A DNA stretch of 64,000 nucleotides from Gammaproteobacteria bacterium (GCA_018824085.1 JAHJHI010000032.1:80001-144000), one strand, 5' to 3'. Positions 37,298-45,664 are shown, counted from the stretch's first letter. Notes: generated by a model from the letters alone, not told the origin. Translations and numbers: made by a program.

Positions 37298-38464
37298 ATG
37301 TCAGTCATGCGCGACTACACCGGACACCTGCGATCGAAACTGCCCGACGTCGGTACCACGATTTTCACCGTCATTTCACGCGAGGCGCAGGCCTGCGGCG
37401 CGGCCAATCTGGCGCAGGGCTTCCCGGATTTCACCGCCGGGCCGGCGCTGTTCGATGCGGTGGCCGCCCACATGCGCGCCGGTCGCAACCAGTATTCGCC
37501 GATGGCAGGGCAGCCGGCGCTGCGCGAGGCGGTGTCGCGCAAGATGATGGACGTGTACGGCGCGCGGTACGACCCGGAAAGTGACATCACCATCACGGCC
37601 GGTGCAACGCAGGCCATCCATACGGCGATCACCGCCTTCGCCGGTCCGGGCGACGAGGTGATCGTGTTCGAGCCGGCGTTCGACAGCTATTTGCCGGGCA
37701 TACGCCTGGCCGGTGCGACGCCGGTTTTCGTGCGGCTCGACGCGCCGCGCTTCCGGCCCGACTGGGATGAGGTCGCGCGCCGCGTCACGCCGCGCACGCG
37801 ACTCATCATCACCAATACGCCGCACAATCCGAGCGGTGCCGTGTGGACGCCGGACGACCTGCGTGCGCTGGCGGCGCTGTGCGAGCGACACGACATTCTC
37901 GTTCTGTCGGACGAGGTGTATGAGCACATCGTGTTCGATGGCCGCAGCCACGCCAGCGCGGCGCGCCTGCCGGAACTGGCGCAGCGCACCGTGCTGGTTT
38001 CAAGCTTCGGCAAGACCTTTCACGTGACCGGCTGGAAGATCGGCTTCGTCTGCGCGCCACCCTCTCTGAGCGCCGAATTCCGGCGCGTGCACCAGTTCAG
38101 CGTGTTCGCGGTGAACACGCCGTGCCAGCTCGGACTGGCCGACTACATGGTGGAACCCGGGCGCTACCTCGGACTGGCGGCCTTCTATCAGGCCAGGCGC
38201 GACGACTTCCGGCGCCGCATGGCGGATTCCCGCTTCGAACTGCTGGACTGCGCAGGCACCTATTTCCAGCTGGCGCGCTATGACGCGATCAGCGACGAGG
38301 CAGACACCGTGTTCGTGCGCAGCATGATGCGCGATGCCGGCGTGGCCGCGATTCCGGTGTCCGCCTTCCACCACGACGGCTTCGATGCGAAGCTTGTCCG
38401 ATTCTGTTTCGCCAAGAGCGAGGCGCTCATCGCACAGGCCTGCGCGCGCCTGTGCGCACTTTAG
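37298..38464 (+). CDS. Methionine aminotransferase (class I PLP, YbdL-like)
   Basis: A 388-residue fold-type I PLP aminotransferase. The PLP lysine is in SSFGKTFHVTGWKIGF near residue 238, the ring-stacking and phosphate sites in TAGATQAIHTAI and TPHNPSGAVW, and the C-terminal substrate Arg in KLVRFCFAKSE. The order and motifs match the methionine-preferring YbdL group, which converts 2-keto-4-methylthiobutyrate to methionine at the end of methionine salvage. The divergent position to mtnA supports this. A second in-frame ATG three codons later is equally plausible as start. Confidence 0.9.
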   Translation: MSVMRDYTGHLRSKLPDVGTTIFTVISREAQACGAANLAQGFPDFTAGPALFDAVAAHMRAGRNQYSPMAGQPALREAVSRKMMDVYGARYDPESDITITAGATQAIHTAITAFAGPGDEVIVFEPAFDSYLPGIRLAGATPVFVRLDAPRFRPDWDEVARRVTPRTRLIITNTPHNPSGAVWTPDDLRALAALCERHDILVLSDEVYEHIVFDGRSHASAARLPELAQRTVLVSSFGKTFHVTGWKIGFVCAPPSLSAEFRRVHQFSVFAVNTPCQLGLADYMVEPGRYLGLAAFYQARRDDFRRRMADSRFELLDCAGTYFQLARYDAISDEADTVFVRSMMRDAGVAAIPVSAFHHDGFDAKLVRFCFAKSEALIAQACARLCAL

Positions 38465-38472
38465 GGAATTCC

Positions 38473-38685
38473 ATGCAGAACCAGACATTCACGCTCACCG
38501 GTGACTACGTGGCGCTGTGCGACCTGCTGAAGCTGGCGGGCATCGTCAGCAGCGGCGGCGAAGGCAAGATACGGGTCGCGCAGGGCGACGTGCGCGTGGA
38601 CGGCAAGCCCGAGTCCCGCAAGACGGCGAAGATCCGCGCCGGTCAGGTGGTCGAGTGTGACGGCGTGCGCGTGACCGTCAGCTGA
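38473..38685 (+). CDS. ybcJ: Small S4-domain RNA-binding protein (YbcJ-like)
   Basis: A 70-residue protein made almost entirely of one S4 RNA-binding fold: LCDLLKLAGIVSSGGEGKIRVAQGDVRVDG, then ESRKTAKIRAGQVVECDG. It matches the YbcJ family, which binds RNA or the ribosome and has no known enzyme activity. The ATG at 38473 follows AGGGA eight bases upstream. It starts 8 bp after the aminotransferase stop, so the two are probably co-transcribed. Confidence 0.9.
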   Translation: MQNQTFTLTGDYVALCDLLKLAGIVSSGGEGKIRVAQGDVRVDGKPESRKTAKIRAGQVVECDGVRVTVS

Positions 38686-38689
38686 GGCG

Positions 38690-39964
38690 TCAGCGTCCGG
38701 CTATCCGCGCGGCCGCCGCCGTGCCGCTGCGCACGGCGGCTTCAATCGTCGCGGGATAGTCGTCCAGCAGGTAGTCGCCCGCGATGGCGATACGCGCGTC
38801 GTCCGGCTGCCCGATCGACGTGCGCCCCGGCGTGCAGCGGAAGGTGGCGCGCCGTTCGGTGATGGTGCGCACCCACAGCGGTTCTCCCAGCACCGGATGA
38901 TGCGTGCGCAGCGCGTGCAGCACGGCGCGCTCCGACTGTTCGCGACCGCCGTCGGGCAGTGCGGCCACGGCGGAGATGACGCTCGCCGTCAGACCCTGCG
39001 GGCCGCCGAGCGCGCCGCGGTCGAACACCCAGTGCGGCAGGCCGGCCGCGAAGCCGGTCATCGCGGCCGGCAGACGGGTGTGCGCGTCGAAGGCGGCATA
39101 GACGGTGGTGATCGGCTCGTAGCCGAGCGCGGCGACCCGCCGGGCGATCGCCTCGAGCGCCGGCAAGTCGCGCAGCAGCGCGGGCAGATGATGCGGGCTG
39201 GTGGCGAACACGACGCGGTCGAAGCACGGCTGGGCGTCGCCCGTGTCCAGTGTGAAGCCGTCACCCTGCGCGCGCACCGAGCGCACGCGCGTGCCGCGCT
39301 GCGGCGCGTGGCCGCGTGCGGCAAGCCAGGCGGCGGCCGGTTCGGGAAACAGCTGGCCGAGGTCGGCCTGCGGCAGCAGCAGGTCGGCGTCACCGGCGGC
39401 GCCGTTCAGCGATTCGCGCAGCACGCACGCGAACACGCGCGCACTGGCCTGCGCGACCTCGGTGTTCAGCGCGGCGATGCACAGCGGTGCCCACAGATGG
39501 CGGACCGTGTTGCCGGTCTGGCCGGTGCGCACGAGCATCGCCGCGACGGTTTCGTCCGCGTCCGGCGTGTGCTTGATGGCGCGCATCATGCGCAGCGCGG
39601 CCAGTCGGTCGTGCCAGCCGAGCGAACGGCAGCACAGGAAGGCAATGGCCAGTGCGGCGCGGCTGCCCGAGCGTGCGCGCAGTTCGAATCCGTCGCTGTA
39701 GCGCAACGCGAGCGGCTGGCGTCGCAACAGGACATCGGGGTCGGCGCCGACGTGGCGCATGGCGCGCAGCGTGTCGTGATAGGCACCGATGAGGATGTGC
39801 TGGCCGTTGTCCAGCCGCAGGCCGTCGAATTCCACGGTGCGGGCACGCCCGCCGACCTGCGGGGCGGCTTCGAATACCGTGGGCCGCAGTCCGCGCTGGA
39901 CGCATTCGACGGCGCAGGCGAGGCCGGCCCAGCCGCCACCGATGATGGCGACGGTGGCGCTCAA
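38690..39964 (-). CDS. hpnE: Hydroxysqualene dehydroxylase HpnE
   Basis: A 424-residue FAD-dependent amine-oxidase-like enzyme that reduces hydroxysqualene to squalene, the last step of the bacterial HpnCDE route. The dinucleotide motif VAIIGGGWAGLACAVE is at the N-terminus, followed by VGGRARTVEFDGLRLDNGQH, typical of HpnE. The C-terminal IAIAGDYLLDDYPATIEAAVRSG is the FAD-binding end. The start chosen is a TTG at 39964 that overlaps the hpnD stop by 4 bp; a GTG at 39994 would add ten residues and cannot be excluded. No squalene-hopene cyclase gene is in the window. Confidence 0.9.
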   Translation of the reverse strand: MSATVAIIGGGWAGLACAVECVQRGLRPTVFEAAPQVGGRARTVEFDGLRLDNGQHILIGAYHDTLRAMRHVGADPDVLLRRQPLALRYSDGFELRARSGSRAALAIAFLCCRSLGWHDRLAALRMMRAIKHTPDADETVAAMLVRTGQTGNTVRHLWAPLCIAALNTEVAQASARVFACVLRESLNGAAGDADLLLPQADLGQLFPEPAAAWLAARGHAPQRGTRVRSVRAQGDGFTLDTGDAQPCFDRVVFATSPHHLPALLRDLPALEAIARRVAALGYEPITTVYAAFDAHTRLPAAMTGFAAGLPHWVFDRGALGGPQGLTASVISAVAALPDGGREQSERAVLHALRTHHPVLGEPLWVRTITERRATFRCTPGRTSIGQPDDARIAIAGDYLLDDYPATIEAAVRSGTAAAARIAGR

Positions 39965-40794
39965 GTGCGCAGCCAGGTTTTCCACGCCAGCCACAGCTTG
40001 CGCAGCGGCGTCAGTGCGATGCGCCGGTCAAGCACGCGGCAGCCGTCGCGCTCGATCTCGTCCAGCAAGGTACGGTAGATCGCCGCCATCACGAGGCCGG
40101 GGCGTTGTGCCGCGCGATCCTCGTCCGGCAGCGCTGCCATCGCCTGCTCGTAGAACTGGCGCGCGCGGGCGATCTGGAACTCCATCAGTTGCTGGAACGC
40201 GGGACTGTAGCGGGCGTTCAGGATGTCGGCCGCGCGCACGTCAAAGCGTTGCAGTTCTTCCACCGGCAGATAGATGCGGCCGCGTCGCGCGTCCTCGCCG
40301 ACGTCGCGGATGATGTTGGTGAGCTGAAAGGCGATGCCCAGGTCGTGCGCGTATTTTTGCGTCTCGCGCCGGGTCGAGCCGAAGATCTGCGACGCCAGCA
40401 GGCCGACCACCGACGCCACGCGGTAGCAGTAGAGCTGCAACCCCTTGAAATCGAGGTAGCGCGACTGGTCGAGGTCCATTTCCATGCCGTCGATGATCTC
40501 CAGCAGCTGTTCGCGCGGCAGGCCGTAGTCGCGGATGGCCGGCTGCAGCGCGAGGCACACCGGATGTTCCGGCGTGCCGTCGAAGCAGGCGGCAACCTGC
40601 GCGCGCCACCAGGCAAGCTGGGTGCGGGCGACGCCGATGTCGGTGCATTCGTCGACGACGTCGTCGACCTCGCGGCAGAAGGCGTACAGCGCCGTGATCG
40701 CGCGGCGGCGCGGCGGCGGCAGGAACAGGAAGCTGTAATAGAAGGACGAACCGCTCTTTGCTGCGCGGTCCTGACAGTATTCGTCGGGCGTCAT
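39961..40794 (-). CDS. hpnD: Presqualene diphosphate synthase HpnD
   Basis: A 277-residue trans-isoprenyl diphosphate head-to-head synthase. It condenses two farnesyl diphosphates to presqualene diphosphate. The first Asp-rich motif is YAFCREVDDVVDE near residue 36, and the second reads LTNIIRDVGEDARRGRIYLP. Both are characteristic of squalene/phytoene synthases, and the order hpnC-hpnD-hpnE identifies it as HpnD. It overlaps the end of hpnC and the start of hpnE by 4 bp each. Confidence 0.93.
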   Translation of the reverse strand: MTPDEYCQDRAAKSGSSFYYSFLFLPPPRRRAITALYAFCREVDDVVDECTDIGVARTQLAWWRAQVAACFDGTPEHPVCLALQPAIRDYGLPREQLLEIIDGMEMDLDQSRYLDFKGLQLYCYRVASVVGLLASQIFGSTRRETQKYAHDLGIAFQLTNIIRDVGEDARRGRIYLPVEELQRFDVRAADILNARYSPAFQQLMEFQIARARQFYEQAMAALPDEDRAAQRPGLVMAAIYRTLLDEIERDGCRVLDRRIALTPLRKLWLAWKTWLRT

Positions 40795-41624
40795 GGGTAG
40801 AGGAGGGTACGCAGGCCGATCACCGGCCAGTCGAGTCGCTGGAGTTGGGGGCGGCGGCGGAATACATCGTAGTCGACCTGTTCGATGCGTTGCAGGACGC
40901 GCAGCCCGCCCTGGACGACGAGGCGCAGCTCCCAGCCGACGCGGCCGGGCAGACGGCGTGCCAGCGGCATGCCTTCATGCATCAGGCGGCGGGCATCATC
41001 GACCAGATGCTTCATCAGCGCGCGGAAGGCATCGTCGCAGCGCGAGTCGCGCAGGTGTCCGTCCGTCACGCCGAAGCGCGCCATCGTGTCGCGCGGGATA
41101 TAGACGCGGCCGGGCGGCACGCCGTCGGCGTTCTTGCGCCAGTCGACGGCGATGTCCTGCCAGTGGTTGATCAGCTGCAGCGCGCTGCAGATGGCGTCCG
41201 AGCGAGACAGGCTGAGCGCGTCGTCAACACCGTACAGGCACAGCAGCAGACGCCCGACCGGATTGGCCGAGCGGCGGCAGTAGTCGAGCAGGGCGGCATT
41301 GTTTGCGTAGCGCGTCGTGACGACGTCCTGCGAAAAGGCGTCGAGCAGATCGTGGAACAGCGGCAGCGGCAGCGACCACTGGCGGATCACGTGGGCAAGG
41401 CGGCGATGGATCGGGTCGTCAGGCAGGCCGCCGCGTTCGATCAGGCGCAGCTGTTCGCGGCAATGTTCGAGCGCGGCGAGGCGGGCATCAGGCGCTGCGT
41501 CGCCTTCGTCGGCGATGTCGTCGGCATTGCGCGCGAACCAGTAGATGGCCGCCACCGGTTCCCGCAGCGCGGGCGGCATCAGTCGCGATGCGACCGGAAA
41601 GTTTTCGTAGTGTTCGACCGCCAT
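40791..41624 (-). CDS. hpnC: Hydroxysqualene synthase HpnC
   Basis: A 277-residue squalene/phytoene synthase homologue that converts presqualene diphosphate to hydroxysqualene. The N-terminus HYENFPVASRLMPPALREPV is the HpnC signature, with YWFARNADDIADEGDA as the first Asp-rich motif and LINHWQDIAVDWRKN as the second, slightly altered one. The ATG at 41624 gives the standard N-terminus; an upstream extension to 41732 would overlap the tRNA-Leu gene and is rejected. It heads the hpnCDE operon and is divergent from the tRNA gene. Confidence 0.93.
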   Translation of the reverse strand: MAVEHYENFPVASRLMPPALREPVAAIYWFARNADDIADEGDAAPDARLAALEHCREQLRLIERGGLPDDPIHRRLAHVIRQWSLPLPLFHDLLDAFSQDVVTTRYANNAALLDYCRRSANPVGRLLLCLYGVDDALSLSRSDAICSALQLINHWQDIAVDWRKNADGVPPGRVYIPRDTMARFGVTDGHLRDSRCDDAFRALMKHLVDDARRLMHEGMPLARRLPGRVGWELRLVVQGGLRVLQRIEQVDYDVFRRRPQLQRLDWPVIGLRTLLYP

Positions 41625-41660
41625 GGGGCGAGGAGTATACCGGCCGCTTGCCGTCCTGCC

Positions 41661-41669
41661 TGCTAGAAT
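41661..41669 (+). promoter_or_regulatory. Extended -10 promoter of tRNA-Leu
   Basis: TGCTAGAAT combines the extended -10 dinucleotide TG with a TAGAAT hexamer 11 bases before the tRNA 5' end. No good -35 hexamer is seen at the usual distance. Confidence 0.55.
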
Positions 41670-41680
41670 CCGGCCCGCAT

Positions 41681-41765
41681 GCCCAGGTGGCGAAATTGGT
41701 AGACGCACTGGATTTAGGTTCCAGCGCCGCAAGGTGTGGAGGTTCGAGTCCTCTCCTGGGCACCA
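41681..41765 (+). tRNA. tRNA-Leu (anticodon UAG), integration site
   Basis: An 85-nt class II tRNA with encoded CCA. The acceptor stem pairs GCCCAGG (41681-41687) with CCTGGGC (41755-41761); the anticodon stem CTGGA/TCCAG encloses TTTAGGT, giving anticodon UAG (leucine). The long variable arm (GCGCCGCAAGGTGT region) is as expected for Leu, and the T arm has GGTTCGAGTCC. The last 56 bases are repeated exactly at 42969-43024, marking it as the attachment site of the adjacent element; the gene itself is intact. Confidence 0.96.
41710..41765 (+). repeat. Left copy of 56-bp direct repeat (att site in tRNA-Leu 3' end)
   Basis: Identical to 42969-43024. The identity ends abruptly on both sides (T versus C before it, C versus T after it). 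It spans from the anticodon stem to the CCA, the typical crossover interval for tyrosine integrases at tRNA genes. Confidence 0.93.
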
Positions 41766-41802
41766 CGGCCACCAGCAACAGTTTGCGGCTCATCATGCTG
41801 AA

Positions 41803-42255
41803 TCACGCGGCGGTTTTTCTTTTCGAATGGCGGGACTTCGTGGCGGGACTCGCGCCAAGTTTCGCCATCGCCTCACGCTTGTTGTCCTCGACCAGATGCG
41901 CGTAGCGCGCCGTCGTCTGCGGGCTGCTGTGCCCGAGAATCGCGCCGATGACCTGCAGGCTCACGCCGGCCTGCGCGAGCAGCGACGCGGTGCTGTGCCG
42001 CAGGTCGTGCAGGTGCATGTCGGGCCGACCGATAGCTGTGGCGGCTGCTTTGAATCGCGTCTGCAGAGTGCGGCGGGCCATCGGAAACGGCAGGCGCTTG
42101 ATGTGCTCTCGGATGGGCCCGGCAATCGGCACGCTTCGCGCCTTGGCGGTCTTCGTGTCTGCGCTGGTGATGATGCGTGCCGGAGCGGTATCCGTGATCG
42201 ACCAGCGGAAAGCGCTCGCGGCGCTGGATGCCCACCATGGGCCGCAGGGCTGAAA
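41803..42255 (-). pseudogene. Tyrosine-recombinase integrase, 5'-truncated
   Basis: The open frame from a TGA near 42256 to 41803 contains the C-terminal part of a phage/ICE integrase. Visible pieces: FRWSITDTAPARIITSADTK and KTAKARSVPIAGPIREHIK before the catalytic core, HLHDLRHSTASLLAQAG (His-x-x-Arg box), IGAILGHSSPQTTARYAHL (His and the nucleophile Tyr). The N-terminal arm-binding and core-binding domains and the first catalytic Arg (the TGxRxGE box) are absent, and no frame upstream restores them. The protein cannot be an active recombinase. A GTG at 42132 could in principle start a 109-residue fragment. It lies next to the left att repeat, the usual place for an integrase. Confidence 0.85.
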
Positions 42256-42632
42256 TCATCGGCCGCGCGGCCGACTGGTCCGGTGTTGAGTGGGACGTGC
42301 GTGAGCGCAGGCCATCTCGTCACGGATTTGACGTCATGATCGGCTGGCCGCATGGTGAGCCGCGTGGGCAGGGCGGCAGGGGAGTGGCGGTCATCCTGAC
42401 CGTCGAGCTTGCGCGCTACTTGATCGACACCAGGCCGCGCGAGATCGATCTGCCGATAGGTCTTACTGCAGCCAAGCGCCTGCGCCGCGTGCTCGGCGTG
42501 TCATGGTCATGGGACGACTGGTGGCAGGCCCGCAGCGGCGATCTGTTGTCGATGACGCTGGAGGCGTTTGCCGCTCGACACGGGTGCTCAACCGGCGCAG
42601 CCTCGCAGCGCCGCAAGGAGATGTCTGCATGA
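42237..42632 (+). CDS. Hypothetical protein of the tRNA-Leu element
   Basis: A 131-residue protein (134 if the ATG at 42228 is used) that I do not recognise. The middle (GVAVILTVELARYLIDTRPR and LPIGLTAAKRLRRVLGVSWSWDDWW) is helical and basic. The C-terminal LEAFAARHGCSTGAASQRRKEM looks like a helix-turn-helix, so DNA binding is possible. Its stop overlaps the start of the Xre-like gene by 4 bp. It starts on top of the truncated 5' end of the integrase remnant, which suggests the deletion that broke the integrase placed this gene pair beside it. Confidence 0.6.
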   Translation: MGRRAEIIGRAADWSGVEWDVRERRPSRHGFDVMIGWPHGEPRGQGGRGVAVILTVELARYLIDTRPREIDLPIGLTAAKRLRRVLGVSWSWDDWWQARSGDLLSMTLEAFAARHGCSTGAASQRRKEMSA

Positions 42633-42868
42633 TCCCTGACCCAACGCCAGAAACAATTTCCACCGAACGCAAGCAAGCCGGACACACACAGTCGCAGGCC
42701 TCCGCTGCAGTCGGCGTGACGGCACGCGCGTGGCAGCAGTACGAGTCGGGTGACCGCTCGATGCCGGACGCCGCGTGGTGGCTCTATCTGCTTCGCGTCG
42801 GGCGCATCACGCTCGCCGACTTACCGGCGATCCCAGAGCGGCAGCGGGCTGCCGTGCGGGGAAGATAG
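42629..42868 (+). CDS. Xre-family helix-turn-helix regulator of the tRNA-Leu element
   Basis: A 79-residue protein with a Cro/CI-like helix-turn-helix (TISTERKQAGHTQSQASAAV, then TARAWQQYESGDRSMPDAAWW), the pattern of small phage and plasmid regulators. It is coupled by a 4-bp overlap to the hypothetical gene upstream. It could repress an element promoter or act as an antitoxin-like regulator; neither is shown. Both genes lie between the two 56-bp repeats. Confidence 0.75.
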   Translation: MIPDPTPETISTERKQAGHTQSQASAAVGVTARAWQQYESGDRSMPDAAWWLYLLRVGRITLADLPAIPERQRAAVRGR

Positions 42869-42968
42869 TGGCGGGACTTCTGGCGGGACTTTCTGTCCGG
42901 TCCCGCCATTTTCTGACCGTTCCACGCTATCTAAGACATTGGTTTATATATACGCCTGCCAGTGCGTC

Positions 42969-43024
42969 GGATTTAGGTTCCAGCGCCGCAAGGTGTGGAG
43001 GTTCGAGTCCTCTCCTGGGCACCA
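42969..43024 (+). repeat. Right copy of 56-bp direct repeat (att site, tRNA-Leu 3' half)
   Basis: Exact copy of the 3' part of tRNA-Leu including the CCA. It lacks the acceptor 5' strand, D arm and first half of the anticodon stem, so it is not a tRNA gene but the distal attachment site of the element. Confidence 0.93.
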
Positions 43025-43037
43025 TGCACACGACGCT

Positions 43038-43664
43038 TCAGGGTGTCTTGCGCGCCACCATGCCGATCAGCGCTGACCGGCCGCGATGCGCGCAGCCTTC
43101 TTCCAGCATGTCTTCGTATTCCGACAGGTATCCGATGTCGAAATCGCCGAAGGCGTCGCGCAGCAGCGCCCCGGTGTAGAGGTTTTCGACCGCTGACGGC
43201 CCGCCGGTACGGTATTCGAGCTGTTTCGGCGTGTAGCCCTGCAGCACGATGTACCCGCCTGGCTTGACGGCCTTCTTCATGTTCTCGAACAGCGTCCGGC
43301 GCTCGGCCGGTGCCGCGAACTGGATGAAGACGGCGATCACGACGTCGTACCGATCTTCCGGATAGTCCCAGCGAAGTGCGTCCGCGAGCAGGAAGTCGAC
43401 CGTCACGCCGCATGCTCCGGCCAGCGAACGCGCCTTGTCGAGCGCGACCGGAGACAGTTCGGTCGCCGTCACCGCCAGCCCCTGCGAGGCCAGCCACACT
43501 GCGTTGCGGCCTTCGCCGTCGGCAATGCTCAGCGCGCTCATGCCGGGGACCAGCAGACCGGCACGTGTGGCGAGGAAGCGGTTGGGCGCCGTGCCGAACA
43601 GGTAGTCGCTGCCCGCGGCGCGATACCTGTCGGACCAGAAGTCCTGCGCGTCGGCGTGGCTCAT
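43038..43664 (-). CDS. Class I SAM-dependent methyltransferase (TehB/thiopurine-type)
   Basis: A 208-residue methyltransferase. It opens QDFWSDRYRAAGSDYLFGTAPN, a layout seen in TehB/TPMT-like proteins, followed by motif I in altered form (MSALSIADGEGRNAVWLASQG), the strand-2 acid in TATELSPVALDKA, and YDVVIAVFIQFAAP. Such proteins detoxify small molecules or metalloids. Substrate unknown. The ATG at 43664 lies 9 bp after the ribA stop on the same strand, suggesting co-transcription. Confidence 0.85.
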   Translation of the reverse strand: MSHADAQDFWSDRYRAAGSDYLFGTAPNRFLATRAGLLVPGMSALSIADGEGRNAVWLASQGLAVTATELSPVALDKARSLAGACGVTVDFLLADALRWDYPEDRYDVVIAVFIQFAAPAERRTLFENMKKAVKPGGYIVLQGYTPKQLEYRTGGPSAVENLYTGALLRDAFGDFDIGYLSEYEDMLEEGCAHRGRSALIGMVARKTP

Positions 43665-43672
43665 GTGCGAAG

Positions 43673-44356
43673 TCAGTCCTGGATGTGGCCCATGCGATGA
43701 GCCTTGGTCGCGAGGTAGCGGTGGTTCAGCGGATTGGCGCCGGCGTGCAGCGGAATGCGCTCGACCACGGCGATGTCCAGCGCTTCGAGCGCGCGGACTT
43801 TCAGCGGATTGTTGGTGAGCAGGCGCGCACGGTGGATGCCGAGGGCGCGCACGATGTCGGCCGCGAAACCGTAGTTGCGCGCATCGTCGGCGAAGCCGAG
43901 CATCCGGTTGGCGTCCACCGTGTCGGCGCCGGAGTCCTGCAGCGCGTAGGCGCGGATCTTGTTGATCAGCCCGATGCCGCGGCCTTCCTGACGCAGATAG
44001 ACGAGTGCGCCGCGCCCTTCGGCCGCGATGGCCCGCAGCGACGCTTCGAGTTGCGGCCCGCAGTCGCAGCGCAGGCTGAACAGCGTGTCGCCGGTCAGGC
44101 ACTCCGAATGCAGGCGCAGCAGCACCGGCGCGCCGTCGGTGAAGTCACCCAGCGTCAGCGCCACGTGCTCGCGCCCGGTAGCCGGGTCGGCAAAGCCGTG
44201 CAGCGTGAAATCGGCCCAGCGCGTGGGCAGGTGGCACGCCACGACGGACGGGGTGTTCGGCGCCGGGGGCGCGTCGACGGGGTGGTGTTCAGTGCCGTCG
44301 CACTGGGGCAGTTGTCCCACCGCGCGGTACTTCTTTTCACTGGATTGCGAATTCAT
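43673..44356 (-). CDS. ribA: GTP cyclohydrolase II
   Basis: A 227-residue enzyme that opens the imidazole ring of GTP in the first step of riboflavin biosynthesis. The zinc ligands are in [18 protein letters not shown], the substrate loop in [11 protein letters not shown], and [19 protein letters not shown] is typical of RibA. It is a stand-alone RibA with no DHBP synthase domain and no other rib gene beside it. The 30-residue N-terminal extension before [12 protein letters not shown] is a little longer than in E. coli. Confidence 0.95.
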   Translation of the reverse strand: MNSQSSEKKYRAVGQLPQCDGTEHHPVDAPPAPNTPSVVACHLPTRWADFTLHGFADPATGREHVALTLGDFTDGAPVLLRLHSECLTGDTLFSLRCDCGPQLEASLRAIAAEGRGALVYLRQEGRGIGLINKIRAYALQDSGADTVDANRMLGFADDARNYGFAADIVRALGIHRARLLTNNPLKVRALEALDIAVVERIPLHAGANPLNHRYLATKAHRMGHIQD

Positions 44357-44489
44357 GAGCTGCTTTGCAGTAGAGGCCCCACAGCGGGGATGTCACGCCG
44401 GCGGCAAGGGGCACAAGTATGGCCCATGTCCGCCGGCCCTTGGTGCCGTGACACGGGTTTCGGGCGTTCGAAGCGTGCTGGCAATGTGC

Positions 44490-45212
44490 CTAGCCTAACC
44501 AGTTCACGGCGATCGGCACGACGATGGATGTGACGACACCGTTCAATCCCATTGCAAGGGCGGAGAAGGCGCCTGCCGTCTCGCTGAGCTGGAAGGCGCG
44601 CGCGGTGCCGATGCCGTGCGCGCACATGCCGATCGCGAAGCCCTGTATCGCGTCGTCGCGGATGCCGCTCGCCCGCAGCAGCGACGGCGCGATGATGGCA
44701 CCCGTGACACCGGTGAGAATGACCAGTACGGCGGTAAAGGAGGGCAGGCCGCCGATCTTCTCGGAAATGCCCATGGCGATGGGCGTGGTGACCGATTTCG
44801 GCGCAAGCGACAGCAGTGTCTGGCGCTGAGCGCCCAGCGCCTGTGCGATGTACCAGACCGATATGACGGAAGCGACCGATCCGGCGGCCAGCGCCAGCAT
44901 CGACGCGCCGAAGAGCTTCTTCAGTCGTGGCCATTGCGCGTACAGCGGAACCGCGAGCGCCACCGTGGCCGGACCGAGCAGGAAGTGCACGAATTGGGCG
45001 CCTTCGAAATAGACTGCGTAGGGGGTGCCTGTGAACGTCAGGATGGCGACGATCAGCGCCACGGCGAGCGCCACCGGGTTGGCCAGCGGATGCGAGCCGA
45101 GCTTCAGGTAAAGCGCGTGCGCGATCTGGTAGGCGAGCAGCGTCAGCGTCAGGCCCAGCAGCGGCGACGTGGATAGGTAAACCCAGATGTCGCGGAAATC
45201 CGGCGTGCTCAT
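44490..45212 (-). CDS. lrgB: LrgB-family membrane protein
   Basis: A 240-residue inner-membrane protein with about seven helices of the LrgB/CidB (YohK) family. The conserved stretch LAPKSVTTPIAMGISEKIGG and GIGTARAFQLSETAGAFSALAMG identify it. Together with LrgA it forms a holin-like or metabolite-export system (in other bacteria linked to pyruvate or glycolate transport). Its ATG overlaps the lrgA stop by 4 bp. Confidence 0.92.
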   Translation of the reverse strand: MSTPDFRDIWVYLSTSPLLGLTLTLLAYQIAHALYLKLGSHPLANPVALAVALIVAILTFTGTPYAVYFEGAQFVHFLLGPATVALAVPLYAQWPRLKKLFGASMLALAAGSVASVISVWYIAQALGAQRQTLLSLAPKSVTTPIAMGISEKIGGLPSFTAVLVILTGVTGAIIAPSLLRASGIRDDAIQGFAIGMCAHGIGTARAFQLSETAGAFSALAMGLNGVVTSIVVPIAVNWLG

Positions 45213-45544
45213 CTTCCGGCTCCCATGCGCATGACTCCGGCCGTGACGAGCACGGTGATCGCGGTGCTCAGCAGGATGGCGACCGTTGTCGGCAACCACT
45301 CGGTGGCGAACAGGCCGAGGTGGGTCATGACGCCGACGCCGGCCGGAACGAACAGCAGGGACAGGTGCTGCAACAGCGTGTTGGCCGTGTCGCGCAGCGC
45401 AGCCGGTGCGCCACCGCGCACGATCAGCACGATGAACAGCAGCAGCATGCCCAGTACCGGCCCCGGTACCGGCAGGCCGAACCACTGGACAAGGACTTCG
45501 CCGGCAAGCTGGAACAGCAGCAGGGCAGTGATGGAGGCGAGCAT
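45209..45544 (-). CDS. lrgA: LrgA/CidA-family membrane protein
   Basis: A 111-residue, four-helix membrane protein of the CidA/LrgA holin-like family: LLLFQLAGEVLVQWFGLPVPGPVLGMLLLF near the N-terminus and LLQHLSLLFVPAGVGVM are the conserved stretches. It precedes lrgB with a 4-bp overlap, so the pair is an operon. No regulator of the LytSR or LysR type sits next to it. Confidence 0.92.
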   Translation of the reverse strand: MLASITALLLFQLAGEVLVQWFGLPVPGPVLGMLLLFIVLIVRGGAPAALRDTANTLLQHLSLLFVPAGVGVMTHLGLFATEWLPTTVAILLSTAITVLVTAGVMRMGAGR

Positions 45545-45664
45545 TTCGGGAATGGCGTCCGTCAGGTGAACCGCGGCATTCTAGGGCCGTTGGCAGCGCT
45601 TCGGCACGTGGGCGCCCGGCAGGCCGTGCCGTGCTGAGCGCTCACGCGCCGTCAGGTGAACGCG

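Larger units (their letters stand above)
41766..43024. mobile_element. 1.26-kb tRNA-Leu integrative element remnant
   Basis: Sequence between the two 56-bp repeats plus the right repeat. It carries only a truncated integrase and two small coupled genes. Removing it would leave the tRNA followed directly by the DNA before the methyltransferase stop. No transposase, relaxase or phage structural gene is present, so it is a decayed or satellite-type element. Confidence 0.82.

Noticed and set aside
41624..41732. N-terminal extension of hpnC
   Set aside because: It would run through the tRNA-Leu gene and precedes the conserved HpnC N-terminus.
42969..43024. Second tRNA-Leu gene
   Set aside because: Only the 3' part is present; the acceptor 5' strand, D arm and half the anticodon stem are missing. 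It is the distal att copy.
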